Shown: positions 17,781-24,812 of the stretch, piece after piece
Layout of the letters: each line of letters opens with the position of its first letter
Position numbering within the stretch: the stretch's first letter is position 1
Notes under the pieces: model-generated
Databases searched by the model: none
What the model saw: only the letters and a program-made list of their open reading frames with translations
What the model was told of the DNA's origin: nothing
NCBI GenBank assembly: GCA_965370435.1
Contig: CBDUUP010000008.1
Span: 1 to 33,689 of the forward strand
Source: CBDUUP01 sp965370435
GTDB taxonomy: Bacteria > Chloroflexota > Anaerolineae > Anaerolineales > UBA11579
Length of the DNA: 33,689 bases
Direction of reading: 5' to 3'
Position numbers and translations under genes: made by a program

Positions 17781-18064
17781 AAATAAAAACGCCCACGCCT
17801 CTCTGGGGCGTGAGCGACCGCTCACCCGGTTCCACCCGGAGTTTGACCAGTACGTTAGTAATGGCTTTCTCATTGAGGCCGCTAACGGGGCCAGCCGTTC
17901 ACCTTACTTGAGCAACAGTCTCATCGTTGCCGTTCAGGGTTCCGCTCACGGGGGGTTTTCGCCGGTCAGCCTGCGCAGGAGACTCTCAGCCGGTGGTCTC
18001 CTTTTTCTGTCGCCGCTGGGGCCGGTTACTCGTCCCGGTCGTCGCGTGTAGGGGGTGTTTAATT
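17781..18064 (-). promoter_or_regulatory. T-box riboswitch leader controlling thrS
   Basis: On the minus strand the leader contains the T-box sequence GGGTGGAACCGGG (plus coordinates 17827-17839), matching the conserved GGGTGGNACC. CTCCGG and CCGGGTGAG flank it and can form the antiterminator. Downstream is a terminator, CACGCC/GGCGTG (17812-17807 and 17799-17794), ending in GCGTTTTTATTT. Upstream, an AGTA motif (18030-18027) and a GAGAG segment fit Stem I. The variable base of TGGNACC is A, which would pair with a U discriminator on tRNA-Thr. A threonine ACC triplet at 17940-17938 is a candidate specifier, but I could not fold Stem I well enough to prove it. Uncharged tRNA-Thr should stabilise the antiterminator and switch thrS on. 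Confidence 0.88.
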
Positions 18065-18070
18065 GGGGCA

Positions 18071-18098
18071 ATTATACTCGGTTTTGGTGGGTTGGCAA
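18071..18098 (-). promoter_or_regulatory. Sigma-70-type promoter of the T-box/thrS transcript
   Basis: Minus strand: -35 TTGCCA (18098-18093), 16-bp spacer, -10 TATAAT (18076-18071). The transcript would begin near 18064 and run through the T-box leader. Confidence 0.82.
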
Positions 18099-18100
18099 GA

Positions 18101-18118
18101 GGAGTAATGGATTACTCC
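18101..18118. promoter_or_regulatory. 18-bp palindrome abutting the thrS -35 box
   Basis: GGAGTAAT and ATTACTCC are perfect 8-bp arms around GG, ending 2 bp from the -35 box. This is an operator-like position, though it could also be the weak end of the upstream TPR transcript (no T-run). Confidence 0.45.
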
Positions 18119-18160
18119 ATCGGAATCCCTCTACTTATCTACAAAGGCTTGGTAGTAAGT

Positions 18161-19633
18161 TCACTTACTGAGTTTGCTTCGCAACTTTTCCAGACGTTTT
18201 CGGCTCATCTGTACATTACGACTATAACCCAGGGCTTCATTTATTTTTAGAACTTGCTCCATACGCTGGCAGGCTAATGGAATATCGCCTTCTGCCTCAG
18301 CTAAGCTTGCAAAATTAGTCAGCACCATTGCTTCGCCACGACGGTCGCTGATTTTACGCAATATTTTGAGGCTACGACGGTAAGATTTCTCCGCTTCTTC
18401 CAATCGCTTCCTGCCACCCAATTTGACCAGCACGCTGCCCAGGCTGTTCAGCACCATCGCTTTATGATGGCTATCTTGCAGTTGGACCCCCAATTCGAGG
18501 CTACGACGGTAAAATTTCTCCGCTTCTTCCAATCGCTTCCTACCACCCAATTTGACCAGCACACTGCCCAGGCTGTTCAGCACCATCGCCTCGTCCCGAG
18601 GATTGTTAAGTTGTACCCTCAATTCGAGGCTACGACGGAACAGAAGTTCCGCTTCTTCAAAGCGTTCCCTTCTACCTAATTTGACCAGCACGCCGCCCAG
18701 GCTGTTCAGCACTATCGCCTCGCCCCGAGGATTGTTAAATTGATTCTCAATTTCAAGGCTACGACGGTATGATTTCTCCGCTTCTTCCAATCGCTTCCTA
18801 CCACCCAATCTAACCAACACTCCGCCCAGACTGGTCAGCACTATCGCTTCAGTTCGGCTATCTTGTAGTTGGACCCCCAATTCAAGGCTTTCACGGAAGA
18901 TGTTTTCTGCCTGATGCAACCAGTCACGTTCCTGTTGCTTCATCCAAATGGTACCCAATAGATGTCCGGCTATAGCTTTTGCTTGGTCCGGATGCCCGTG
19001 TTTCCAAACAAATTCAAATCGTCTTTCGGCAGTGCTAAAGTCGTCTTTTGAGTAGGCATAGCGGCCTTCGGAGTAGGCGTATTCAACTTGATAGGAAGAG
19101 AGCCATTGCTGTTGCTCTTGGAATAAGTCAACAACACCTCTCATATCAGCCAATCGGTTAGCGCGAGCAGCTTGTTCTCCTATCTCAAACAGCCGTTCAA
19201 TGGCAGCTTGAGCATCTACCGCAGCGAGATGATAGGTGATACGCCAATCCAATTCCCGCGCTTGGGGTGAATTGACATCTTGCACTTGCTGGCGACTATC
19301 CTCAAGATGCTCTTTCAAATATTTGTGAAGAGCCAAAAAAGTGCCATTGCGTTGCTCCAACCGAGCCACAAAGTAATCACGTGCTGATTCAGCAAAGCGC
19401 CAACTTCCACCTTCATTGGGGTAGATAAAAGGTAGTCGCTTAACTTCAGCCCAAACGGCCCGAGTCGCTCCGTTGTTATTAGAAAAGTTGTGGATAACTT
19501 CGTAGCCCAGAGCGTCGTCTAAAGAGTGGGGAAGCGCGCACAGTTCAACAGCCTGCACTATGGGTTGAGGTAGAACCTCGCAAAGCAGGTCGTATTCAGG
19601 GTGGGATTTAGGTGCTGTTCTTTGCGTAGCCAT
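18161..19633 (-). CDS. Winged-helix plus TPR repeat protein, probable C-terminal half of a split STAND protein
   Basis: The first 130 residues resemble the winged-helix region after a STAND NTPase: LPQPIVQAVELCALPHS, then VKRLPFIYPNEGGSWRFAES and ARDYFVARLEQRNG. Residues about 130-220 are helical. Residues about 235-490 hold TPR repeats, including five near-identical 43-residue units on the pattern EEAEKSYRRSLE, GEAIVLNSLGGVLVKLGGR. TPR arrays bind peptides or proteins, so this half probably recognises a partner or trigger. It carries no ATPase itself; the preceding gene ends 11 nt before its ATG with the ATPase part, and its frame stays open 5' of the ATG, so an ancestral fused gene split by a frameshift is possible. 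No good ribosome site precedes the ATG. The DNA is AT-richer than thrS. Confidence 0.8.
   Translation of the reverse strand: MATQRTAPKSHPEYDLLCEVLPQPIVQAVELCALPHSLDDALGYEVIHNFSNNNGATRAVWAEVKRLPFIYPNEGGSWRFAESARDYFVARLEQRNGTFLALHKYLKEHLEDSRQQVQDVNSPQARELDWRITYHLAAVDAQAAIERLFEIGEQAARANRLADMRGVVDLFQEQQQWLSSYQVEYAYSEGRYAYSKDDFSTAERRFEFVWKHGHPDQAKAIAGHLLGTIWMKQQERDWLHQAENIFRESLELGVQLQDSRTEAIVLTSLGGVLVRLGGRKRLEEAEKSYRRSLEIENQFNNPRGEAIVLNSLGGVLVKLGRRERFEEAELLFRRSLELRVQLNNPRDEAMVLNSLGSVLVKLGGRKRLEEAEKFYRRSLELGVQLQDSHHKAMVLNSLGSVLVKLGGRKRLEEAEKSYRRSLKILRKISDRRGEAMVLTNFASLAEAEGDIPLACQRMEQVLKINEALGYSRNVQMSRKRLEKLRSKLSK
18368..18925. repeat. 129-bp tandem repeats inside the TPR gene
   Basis: The motif GAGGCTACGACGG or a close variant recurs at 18368, 18497, 18626, 18755 and (degraded) 18884, exactly 129 bp apart. 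This corresponds to 43-residue TPR units. The high nucleotide identity implies recent duplication or gene conversion. Confidence 0.85.
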
Positions 19634-19644
19634 AAGCTTGTCGT

Positions 19645-21351
19645 TTACGGATAGTAGCGTACACCCTGGGCTCGTCTGCGCGAAAGTTCGGTCAATATTC
19701 GCAGAGGCACTCCAGAACTTAGACCATGCATAGATTTAGCATCAATTTCGGCTTGGTCAGGCGGCAGACCAAACTCCGAATGTAAATGGTGGTCAATTTG
19801 AGTTACGGAGAAAGGTAACAACCGAAAACGTTGCATAGATGGGTTAATGGTCTCAATGCTACTATCAGTGTCGAGTCGTGTCACGATAGTCAATATCTTT
19901 GCTTGTTGCTTGGGCATTTTATTCAGGATCCAGTCCTCAAGCCAACGAGCGGTTTCTTCTTCTGCTATGTCTATTTGTTCAAATAACAATACCACATTTT
20001 TTTGTTCAGCACAAGCGGCCAAATCAGCTAATAACGCCTGCCCCAATTTGTCCAATGTGCCTTCTTGGTGTTCTGACATAGATGTCAATTGAGCGCGATA
20101 ATTAATGCAATCCACACCAGCACCCGTAAGACTGTCATGTATACGATGCAGTACATCAAACGCCCCGTGTCCTACTGCTAGTTGAAAACCAATACGAACC
20201 AGGATGATTTCAAGACAGCTACAAGTGGCTTCCAGCCATTTCGACAGGTGACCCCAATCTGAGTCGGCTTGTTCAAGAATCTCAATAATCTGATTTTGCC
20301 GTTCTTGTTGCGTCAATGCTTCACGCATTGCTTCTACTAACTCTTCCCGATTGACGGTTTGAGTTTCGAGTGATTCTCGTTTCAATTCATGCAGTGCAGA
20401 GATACCGCGATCGGGATCCAAGAGTGAACGACGCGCGTCATCAGAGTCTATTGTTTCCCGGATTTCTATTACCTCCTCCCAGATCAATTCACCCTGGGTA
20501 CAGGATTCCAGCACTGGAGCGGTGAGCTTGCATTGTTTTCGCAGCTTCGTAGCGATCCGCTGGCTCACTTCCCTTCCATAGTCATCAGAGTCTTGTGGAT
20601 ACTCCATTGTCAACCGTATCTGGCGATGTTTCGGTGTGCGCCCTACTATCACCTCAACACTAGCCACATAGTGATGGATGTGATTGTGAAGCAAAGATAT
20701 CGGACTTTGAGCAAATTCCGGTGGGAAAGTCGCCCGATCCTCGTGCAAATCGAGTTCATCTCCCATGAGCAACAGGGCAGTCAGCAAATCGCCCCGAAAT
20801 GGCATATTACCAGGACGGTGAGGAAGATCTCGTGCTTCAATCACTGTATCTGCGAAGAAAGTACTACCGTGCCCTTGGGAAATTACAGCAATTGGTCTCA
20901 AATACGGTAGATGGTCATCAAGGTCAATGCGGAAATCATCCCGGCCACGATATAATGTTCGCGCTATGATCATTTCTCTCGCCCGTATGGGATGGTCCTT
21001 TCGAATGCGTTCGTAATCATCATTGTTGAAATCATCAACACCGCGTTTATCGGGATCACTAAAATCCTGCATACCGATATCGTGAAGGTAGCAGGCTGCT
21101 AAAAGTACGTAGAGTTCATAAGGAGTCAATTTTTGAGAAGTAGATTGGAGGTGTTCCAACACGCTACCAAGGTGTTGGATGATAGAACGGGAATGCGTGG
21201 CAGCTCGGTGATCTGTGAACCATGTAAGTCGTTGTACTTCCCATATCTTTTCAGCCGATCTGCTTACGCGTTCCAGGCGATCATAGAGATCCAGAGCGGG
21301 CTTATGTTCCTCACATAGCTCTTGGAGGTGCTGTTCAAGATCTAATGGCAT
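19645..21351 (-). CDS. HD-domain protein fused to a degenerate STAND/AAA-like NTPase domain
   Basis: Residues about 45-215 form an HD-type phosphohydrolase domain: THSRSIIQHL (His53), LLAACYLHDIGM (His90-Asp91), DHPIRA (His120), QGHG (His161) and LLLMGDELDLHEDR (Asp198/Asp201). The arrangement matches the HD-CE type seen fused to signalling and STAND modules. After a helical linker, residues about 365-568 look like a STAND ATPase: Walker B-like VVLLFEQIDIAEEETARWL, sensor-like LTIVTRLD, then RLLPFSVTQIDHHL and SSGVPLRILTEL, as before the winged helix of such proteins. The P-loop position (FQLAVGHGAFDVLHRI) lacks GK[ST], so nucleotide binding is doubtful. The TPR gene follows by 11 nt. No membrane segment is present. 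Likely a signalling or defence sensor with a hydrolytic HD output; its substrate is unknown. Confidence 0.75.
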   Translation of the reverse strand: MPLDLEQHLQELCEEHKPALDLYDRLERVSRSAEKIWEVQRLTWFTDHRAATHSRSIIQHLGSVLEHLQSTSQKLTPYELYVLLAACYLHDIGMQDFSDPDKRGVDDFNNDDYERIRKDHPIRAREMIIARTLYRGRDDFRIDLDDHLPYLRPIAVISQGHGSTFFADTVIEARDLPHRPGNMPFRGDLLTALLLMGDELDLHEDRATFPPEFAQSPISLLHNHIHHYVASVEVIVGRTPKHRQIRLTMEYPQDSDDYGREVSQRIATKLRKQCKLTAPVLESCTQGELIWEEVIEIRETIDSDDARRSLLDPDRGISALHELKRESLETQTVNREELVEAMREALTQQERQNQIIEILEQADSDWGHLSKWLEATCSCLEIILVRIGFQLAVGHGAFDVLHRIHDSLTGAGVDCINYRAQLTSMSEHQEGTLDKLGQALLADLAACAEQKNVVLLFEQIDIAEEETARWLEDWILNKMPKQQAKILTIVTRLDTDSSIETINPSMQRFRLLPFSVTQIDHHLHSEFGLPPDQAEIDAKSMHGLSSGVPLRILTELSRRRAQGVRYYP

Positions 21352-21452
21352 AGGTGTCCCTTCTCCGTTTTTTTAGTTCAACATGAGTTCTCTTTGATAC
21401 TAATTCTATCCACGTAGTTGGCAACACTAATTCATTTCCAAGCTACTTGACC

Positions 21453-21474
21453 ATTATACATCAAAATTGTATAA
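21453..21474 (-). promoter_or_regulatory. -10 box overlapped by an inverted repeat upstream of the HD/TPR operon
   Basis: Minus-strand TATAAT (21458-21453) lies about 100 nt upstream of the HD gene. TTATACA (21454-21460) and TGTATAA (21468-21474) form a 7-bp inverted repeat overlapping it. No consensus -35 is evident (TTGTTA is only 13 bp away), so repressor control is plausible but unproven. Confidence 0.45.
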
Positions 21475-21533
21475 CAAGCATATAAAAAACGAACGGTTTT
21501 CTCGAATCAGGCAAGTGTTAGGCGGCACAAGCC

Positions 21534-22523
21534 CTATATCTTCAACTCCACCACATCCCCATCCTGCAAAATGTAGTCCCGGCTCACCATTTGTCCGTCG
21601 AAATCGCCGCTGCCCCACACCCGGGCCGATTTCAATTTATCCGAGAAATCCTTGTGCACCTTTCCGGCGAAATACTCCACCGTGCTGCCCTCCTCCAGGA
21701 GGAAGGGAGTGTTCAGGTCGGCATCCTTCCCCGGGGCCTGCGAATAGACCCGGATCATATTCAGTCTCTCGAAGATGGCTCGTCTCAGTTCATCAACGTT
21801 GCGACCCGTGTTCACCGAGATACACAGCAGAGGCCATTCATCGTCCAGCAGTTCGCAGAAGATATCGAAATTCTCATCCGAACCCTCGTCATCGTTCTTG
21901 TTGCAGACCACCAGGAGCGGCTTGTACATGGGCCGCACGACTTCGGTAGGGCGGCCTTTCATGTGCAGGGGCAGCATGCGGTGTTCTTCCAGAGTGGCGA
22001 CCGTGTCCTCAAGCTGCTGGACCGGATCGGCCAGCAAGTCCACCATCAGCAAAACGAGGTCCGAATTCCGAATAAGCTGAATCAGTTCCGGCTCGATGAA
22101 TTCCCGGTCCAGGGGCGGCGTGTCCACCAGTTGGAAGTGGGTGTTCTCGAAGGCCATCATGCCGGGGGTGGCCGTCCAGGTGGTGAAGGGGTAGACCGCC
22201 ACTTCCGGGTCCGCGTTGGTCGTCGTAGCCACCAACGCCGATTTCCCCACGTTGGCCGGGCCGATGATGACCACCTGCCCGGCGCCCTCCGGGTCAATGA
22301 CAAAAGCCGATACCGGTTGACCGCCTTTTTTCGTAGACTGCTCGGTGGTCACCTTCATCTTGGAGAGGCGTTTTCGATAATTGGCCCGCAGTTTGTCGGT
22401 GCCCTTGTGTTTGGGGATGGCGCTGATCAACTCTTCCAGCAGCCTGATTTTCTCTGCGGTTGTTTCGGCTTCTTTATAGAGCTTCTCGAGGGCTATCGCT
22501 TCTGCGGGTAGGTTGGTAGGCAT
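21534..22523 (-). CDS. Obg/DRG-type GTPase with C-terminal TGS domain
   Basis: This 329-residue cytoplasmic P-loop GTPase has a helical N-terminus (residues 1-65, LRANYRKRLSKMK, as in DRG proteins). G1 is GPANVGKS (88-95), followed by the switch region YPFTTWTATPGM, G3 VDTPP, G4 NKND, and a region VNTGRNVDELRRAIF like G5. A TGS domain (about 255-329) ends with SRDYILQDGDVVEL. Obg/DRG proteins act on ribosomes or translation factors; the exact role of this bacterial DRG-like branch is not known. It stands alone, with no strong ribosome-binding site before the ATG at 22523. An in-frame alternative start is not obvious. Confidence 0.9.
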   Translation of the reverse strand: MPTNLPAEAIALEKLYKEAETTAEKIRLLEELISAIPKHKGTDKLRANYRKRLSKMKVTTEQSTKKGGQPVSAFVIDPEGAGQVVIIGPANVGKSALVATTTNADPEVAVYPFTTWTATPGMMAFENTHFQLVDTPPLDREFIEPELIQLIRNSDLVLLMVDLLADPVQQLEDTVATLEEHRMLPLHMKGRPTEVVRPMYKPLLVVCNKNDDEGSDENFDIFCELLDDEWPLLCISVNTGRNVDELRRAIFERLNMIRVYSQAPGKDADLNTPFLLEEGSTVEYFAGKVHKDFSDKLKSARVWGSGDFDGQMVSRDYILQDGDVVELKI

Positions 22524-22551
22524 GGGTTACTCGGTTGTTTATGTTGTGGGT

Positions 22552-22568
22552 ACGCCATTGAATGGCGT
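22552..22568. repeat. 17-bp palindrome between the GTPase and SGNH genes
   Basis: ACGCCATT (22552-22559) and AATGGCGT (22561-22568) flank a single G. It sits 5 nt beyond the SGNH stop and is probably another REP-type palindrome; there is no T-run to support a terminator. Confidence 0.6.
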
Positions 22569-22572
22569 GTAT

Positions 22573-23301
22573 TTATTGGCTCTGCGGCGGAAAATTCTTC
22601 TCCAGGACCGGTTTGATGATCGAAGTCCAGACCGCGTAGCCTTTGGCGTTCAGGTGGATGCCGTCCCATTTGAAGAGGTCGCCTCGGGTGTTGCCCTCCG
22701 CGTCCAGCATCGCCGGAGCCACATCCACGTACCGGATTCTACCATCTGTTTCGCAGAAGGACTCGATCAACCGGTTGGCTTCCTGCATCTTCGGCCAATG
22801 CTTCCGGCGCAGCTTGGGCGGCTTGATGGAGATGAAATAAATAGGGATTTCGGGGAAGTGGTCGTGGATGGTCTGGCAGAAGGTTTTGAAGTTTTCCAAC
22901 ACCGTCGGCGGGCTTTTCCCCTGGTCAAACAGAGCGCCGGCTACGTCATTCTCGCCCGCGTAGAGTACCACCGCCCGGGGTTTGAACGGCAGGACGATCC
23001 GGTCTGCGTAATAGGTGACCTGGTGAATCTGCGAGCCGCCGAAGCCCCGGTTCAACACCTTCAGCGGGGTCATATCCTCCGCCAGCGTCTTCCAGAAATT
23101 GATACTCGAACTCCCCGTGAACAAAATCACCTCCGGCGGCGTCATCTCCCGCCGGTCTTCCTTCTCGAAACGCCGTATTTCCCCTGCCCAGAGAAGAGGG
23201 TCCCCGCTGGCGGCCTGTTTGAGTTTTTTGAACAAGGTGGCGGCCACGTAGACCACCACAATGGCGATGAGTGCGATGAGAAAGATTGTACCGAAGTCCA
23301 T
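22573..23301 (-). CDS. Membrane-anchored SGNH/GDSL-family hydrolase
   Basis: This 242-residue protein has one N-terminal membrane segment (residues about 4-23), probably an uncleaved anchor, then a positively charged stretch (FKKLKQ). The SGNH blocks are present: block I FTGSSSINFW (Ser nucleophile in GSSS in place of GDS), block II NRGFGGSQI (Gly), block III YAGENDVAG (Asn) and block V WDGIHLNAKGY (Asp and His). This family includes lipases, esterases and carbohydrate acetylesterases; the GSSS form is common in the GDSL-like lipase/acylhydrolase group. The substrate is unknown and probably extracytoplasmic. The ATG has AAGGA 7 nt upstream. Confidence 0.9.
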   Translation of the reverse strand: MDFGTIFLIALIAIVVVYVAATLFKKLKQAASGDPLLWAGEIRRFEKEDRREMTPPEVILFTGSSSINFWKTLAEDMTPLKVLNRGFGGSQIHQVTYYADRIVLPFKPRAVVLYAGENDVAGALFDQGKSPPTVLENFKTFCQTIHDHFPEIPIYFISIKPPKLRRKHWPKMQEANRLIESFCETDGRIRYVDVAPAMLDAEGNTRGDLFKWDGIHLNAKGYAVWTSIIKPVLEKNFPPQSQ

Positions 23302-23373
23302 GAGTCTGTCCTTGTTTTTCCTATGCTGCCGCGTCGTTGGCGAGGCGATTCGTAAATTTAACTGCGTTTCATA

Positions 23374-23379
23374 GATTAT
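23374..23379 (-). promoter_or_regulatory. Possible -10 box upstream of the SGNH gene
   Basis: TATAAT on the minus strand lies 73 nt upstream of the SGNH start, just after the amidohydrolase stop. No clear -35 is visible. Confidence 0.3.
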
Positions 23380-23385
23380 ACCTTC

Positions 23386-24243
23386 TCACCCCCCGATCAT
23401 CTCCATAAAATTCCCGCCCAGGATGCGGGCCTTCTCCGCCTCAGTGAGCGGCAACTGATGGATTCTCTTCGCCATCCGGCCCTGGTTGGCGTGGGCGTAT
23501 GGCCCATCCGTGCCGTGGAGGCATTTCTCGACCCCCAGAGCCTTGACCACTTCGGGCAGAACCAACGCATTGACGAACACCGGGTTGGAGAGGTCCACAT
23601 AGACGTTGGCCTTGCTTTTGGTGTACTCCCATAGCTCTCGGTAGAAGGGTATGCCTGCGTGGGCGTAGATGATCTTCAGGTTGGGATGCCGTTCCGGCAG
23701 ATACCGGAAATCGCCCCGCTCCCGGTCGCTGCCGATATGCGCCAGCAGCGGCCAGCCTTTCTCCGCGCAGTAGGCGGCCGTCGCATCCAGGGAGGCCACC
23801 GGATAGCGGTGCCAGAAGGGATGGCTCTTCACCCCGATCCAGCCCGGCTTCCCCGCCCATTTCTCGATCTCCGCCAGAGGTTCGGCCGCCCGGGGATTGA
23901 CGAAAATCCAGCCGTAGAACTTGTCCGGGTGGGCTTGCATGGCGTCAGCCACACTCTCGTTGTCCGGGGTATCGTAAATGGCGTATTTATCCCCCAGCGC
24001 GGAGAACTGCCCGTCCGCCGTCACTGTGGAGTTGTAGAGAACCAAACCCAACCCCCGCAGCCAGCCCATCAGCAGCCCGGGCAGCATGGCCCCGGCCCTG
24101 GCGGCGATCCCCTTCAATTCGAATGGCTCGATCATGGTGGGGATGAGGGCCACCCGGTCAATGCTGTGCTGCGCCATCTGCGCCAGCAGCTTCTCCACAG
24201 TTACCATCCGTTCTTCTAAATGGTAGTGTACGTCAATTATCAT
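23386..24243 (-). CDS. Amidohydrolase-2 family metal-dependent hydrolase
   Basis: This 285-residue TIM-barrel protein has the amidohydrolase-2 signatures: IIDVHYH at the N-terminus (HxH metal ligands), WIGVKSHPFWHRYP, LLAHIGSD and IIYAHAGIPF (metal-binding histidines), and CLHGTDGPYA near the C-terminus (catalytic Asp). Relatives include decarboxylases such as ACMSD and various hydrolases acting on cyclic or aromatic acids. No signal peptide is present. The ATG at 24243 has AAGGAG 7 nt upstream. The adjacent SGNH, HHH and GTPase genes give no pathway clue, so the substrate stays open. Confidence 0.88.
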   Translation of the reverse strand: MIIDVHYHLEERMVTVEKLLAQMAQHSIDRVALIPTMIEPFELKGIAARAGAMLPGLLMGWLRGLGLVLYNSTVTADGQFSALGDKYAIYDTPDNESVADAMQAHPDKFYGWIFVNPRAAEPLAEIEKWAGKPGWIGVKSHPFWHRYPVASLDATAAYCAEKGWPLLAHIGSDRERGDFRYLPERHPNLKIIYAHAGIPFYRELWEYTKSKANVYVDLSNPVFVNALVLPEVVKALGVEKCLHGTDGPYAHANQGRMAKRIHQLPLTEAEKARILGGNFMEMIGG

Positions 24244-24343
24244 TGCCGATCTCCTTTCTCCGTTGTCCGATAATCGTTACCAGGTTTTAATGTCACGCCA
24301 GAGCCAATACTTGGCCCCGACGGCGCGATCTCGACGAGACCGC

Positions 24344-24604
24344 TCATCCTCCACTGGCCCGGTCGAATTCTGCTTTTATGCTGGCCCGATCTTCTTTCGG
24401 AAGGTCGTGCAAGCGCACGTCCTGGATGGCCCCCTCAAGCGCGTAGAGCATATTGTAGCAGGCGGTTCTATCGGCCCCCCCGATTCGCAGAACCGCCTCC
24501 ACGCTGCCCAGGTCTATCAGGCTCTCGCGGCTGGTCACCCCGATCTGGGCCAACCTCTCGGCCAGGGCCGGGCCGATGTTGGGGAGTTGGGTGAGGTCTT
24601 CCAT
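24344..24604 (-). CDS. Small helix-hairpin-helix protein (TfoX C-terminal domain-like)
   Basis: This 86-residue protein matches the stand-alone TfoX/Sxy C-terminal domain: LTQLPNIGPALAERLAQIGV (a helix-hairpin-helix), then SRESLIDLGSVEAVLRI, ACYNMLYALEGAIQDVRLHDL and PKEDRASIKAEF. The domain is thought to bind DNA or protein; in Sxy the full protein helps induce competence genes. Here only the C-terminal domain is present, as in many bacteria, and its role is unknown. AAGGAAA precedes the ATG by about 6 nt. Confidence 0.85.
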   Translation of the reverse strand: MEDLTQLPNIGPALAERLAQIGVTSRESLIDLGSVEAVLRIGGADRTACYNMLYALEGAIQDVRLHDLPKEDRASIKAEFDRASGG

Positions 24605-24751
24605 AGGTCGTTTCCTTTACTCGTATCTTACCCTCAATATAGCATGAAATCCATGATTCTAAATATACGAATCGGACTGATTTGTCCCCTCGTGGGAATC
24701 CAAGTTTTTGGAGTCGAGGCTTCAGCCGGTTCTTATAGGGGTGCATACCCA

Positions 24752-24788
24752 CAAAACAAAAACTGGCGAGAGTCGCCTCCCGCCAGTT
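24752..24788 (-). terminator. Intrinsic terminator of the tldE-like gene
   Basis: AACTGGCG and CGCCAGTT (plus 24761-24768 and 24781-24788) form an 8-bp stem. On the minus strand it is followed by TTTGTTTTG. It lies about 25 nt beyond the TldE-like stop. Confidence 0.8.
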
Positions 24789-24812
24789 GAAATCACTTCT
24801 CTAGCCAATCGG

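Noticed and set aside
17927..18250. 107-codon plus-strand frame across the T-box leader
   Set aside because: It overlaps a regulatory RNA and the opposite-strand promoter, and the protein shows no recognisable features.
18368..18925. CRISPR array because of regularly spaced repeats
   Set aside because: The 129-bp period has no unique spacers, and the repeats are in-frame TPR codons.
21591..22511. 306-codon plus-strand frame opposite the GTPase gene
   Set aside because: Antisense shadow; the minus strand carries intact G1, G3 and G4 motifs.
24468..24752. 94-codon minus-strand frame upstream of and overlapping the HHH gene
   Set aside because: Its second half is the HHH gene in another frame (Arg/Gly/Pro-rich) and the first half has no support.
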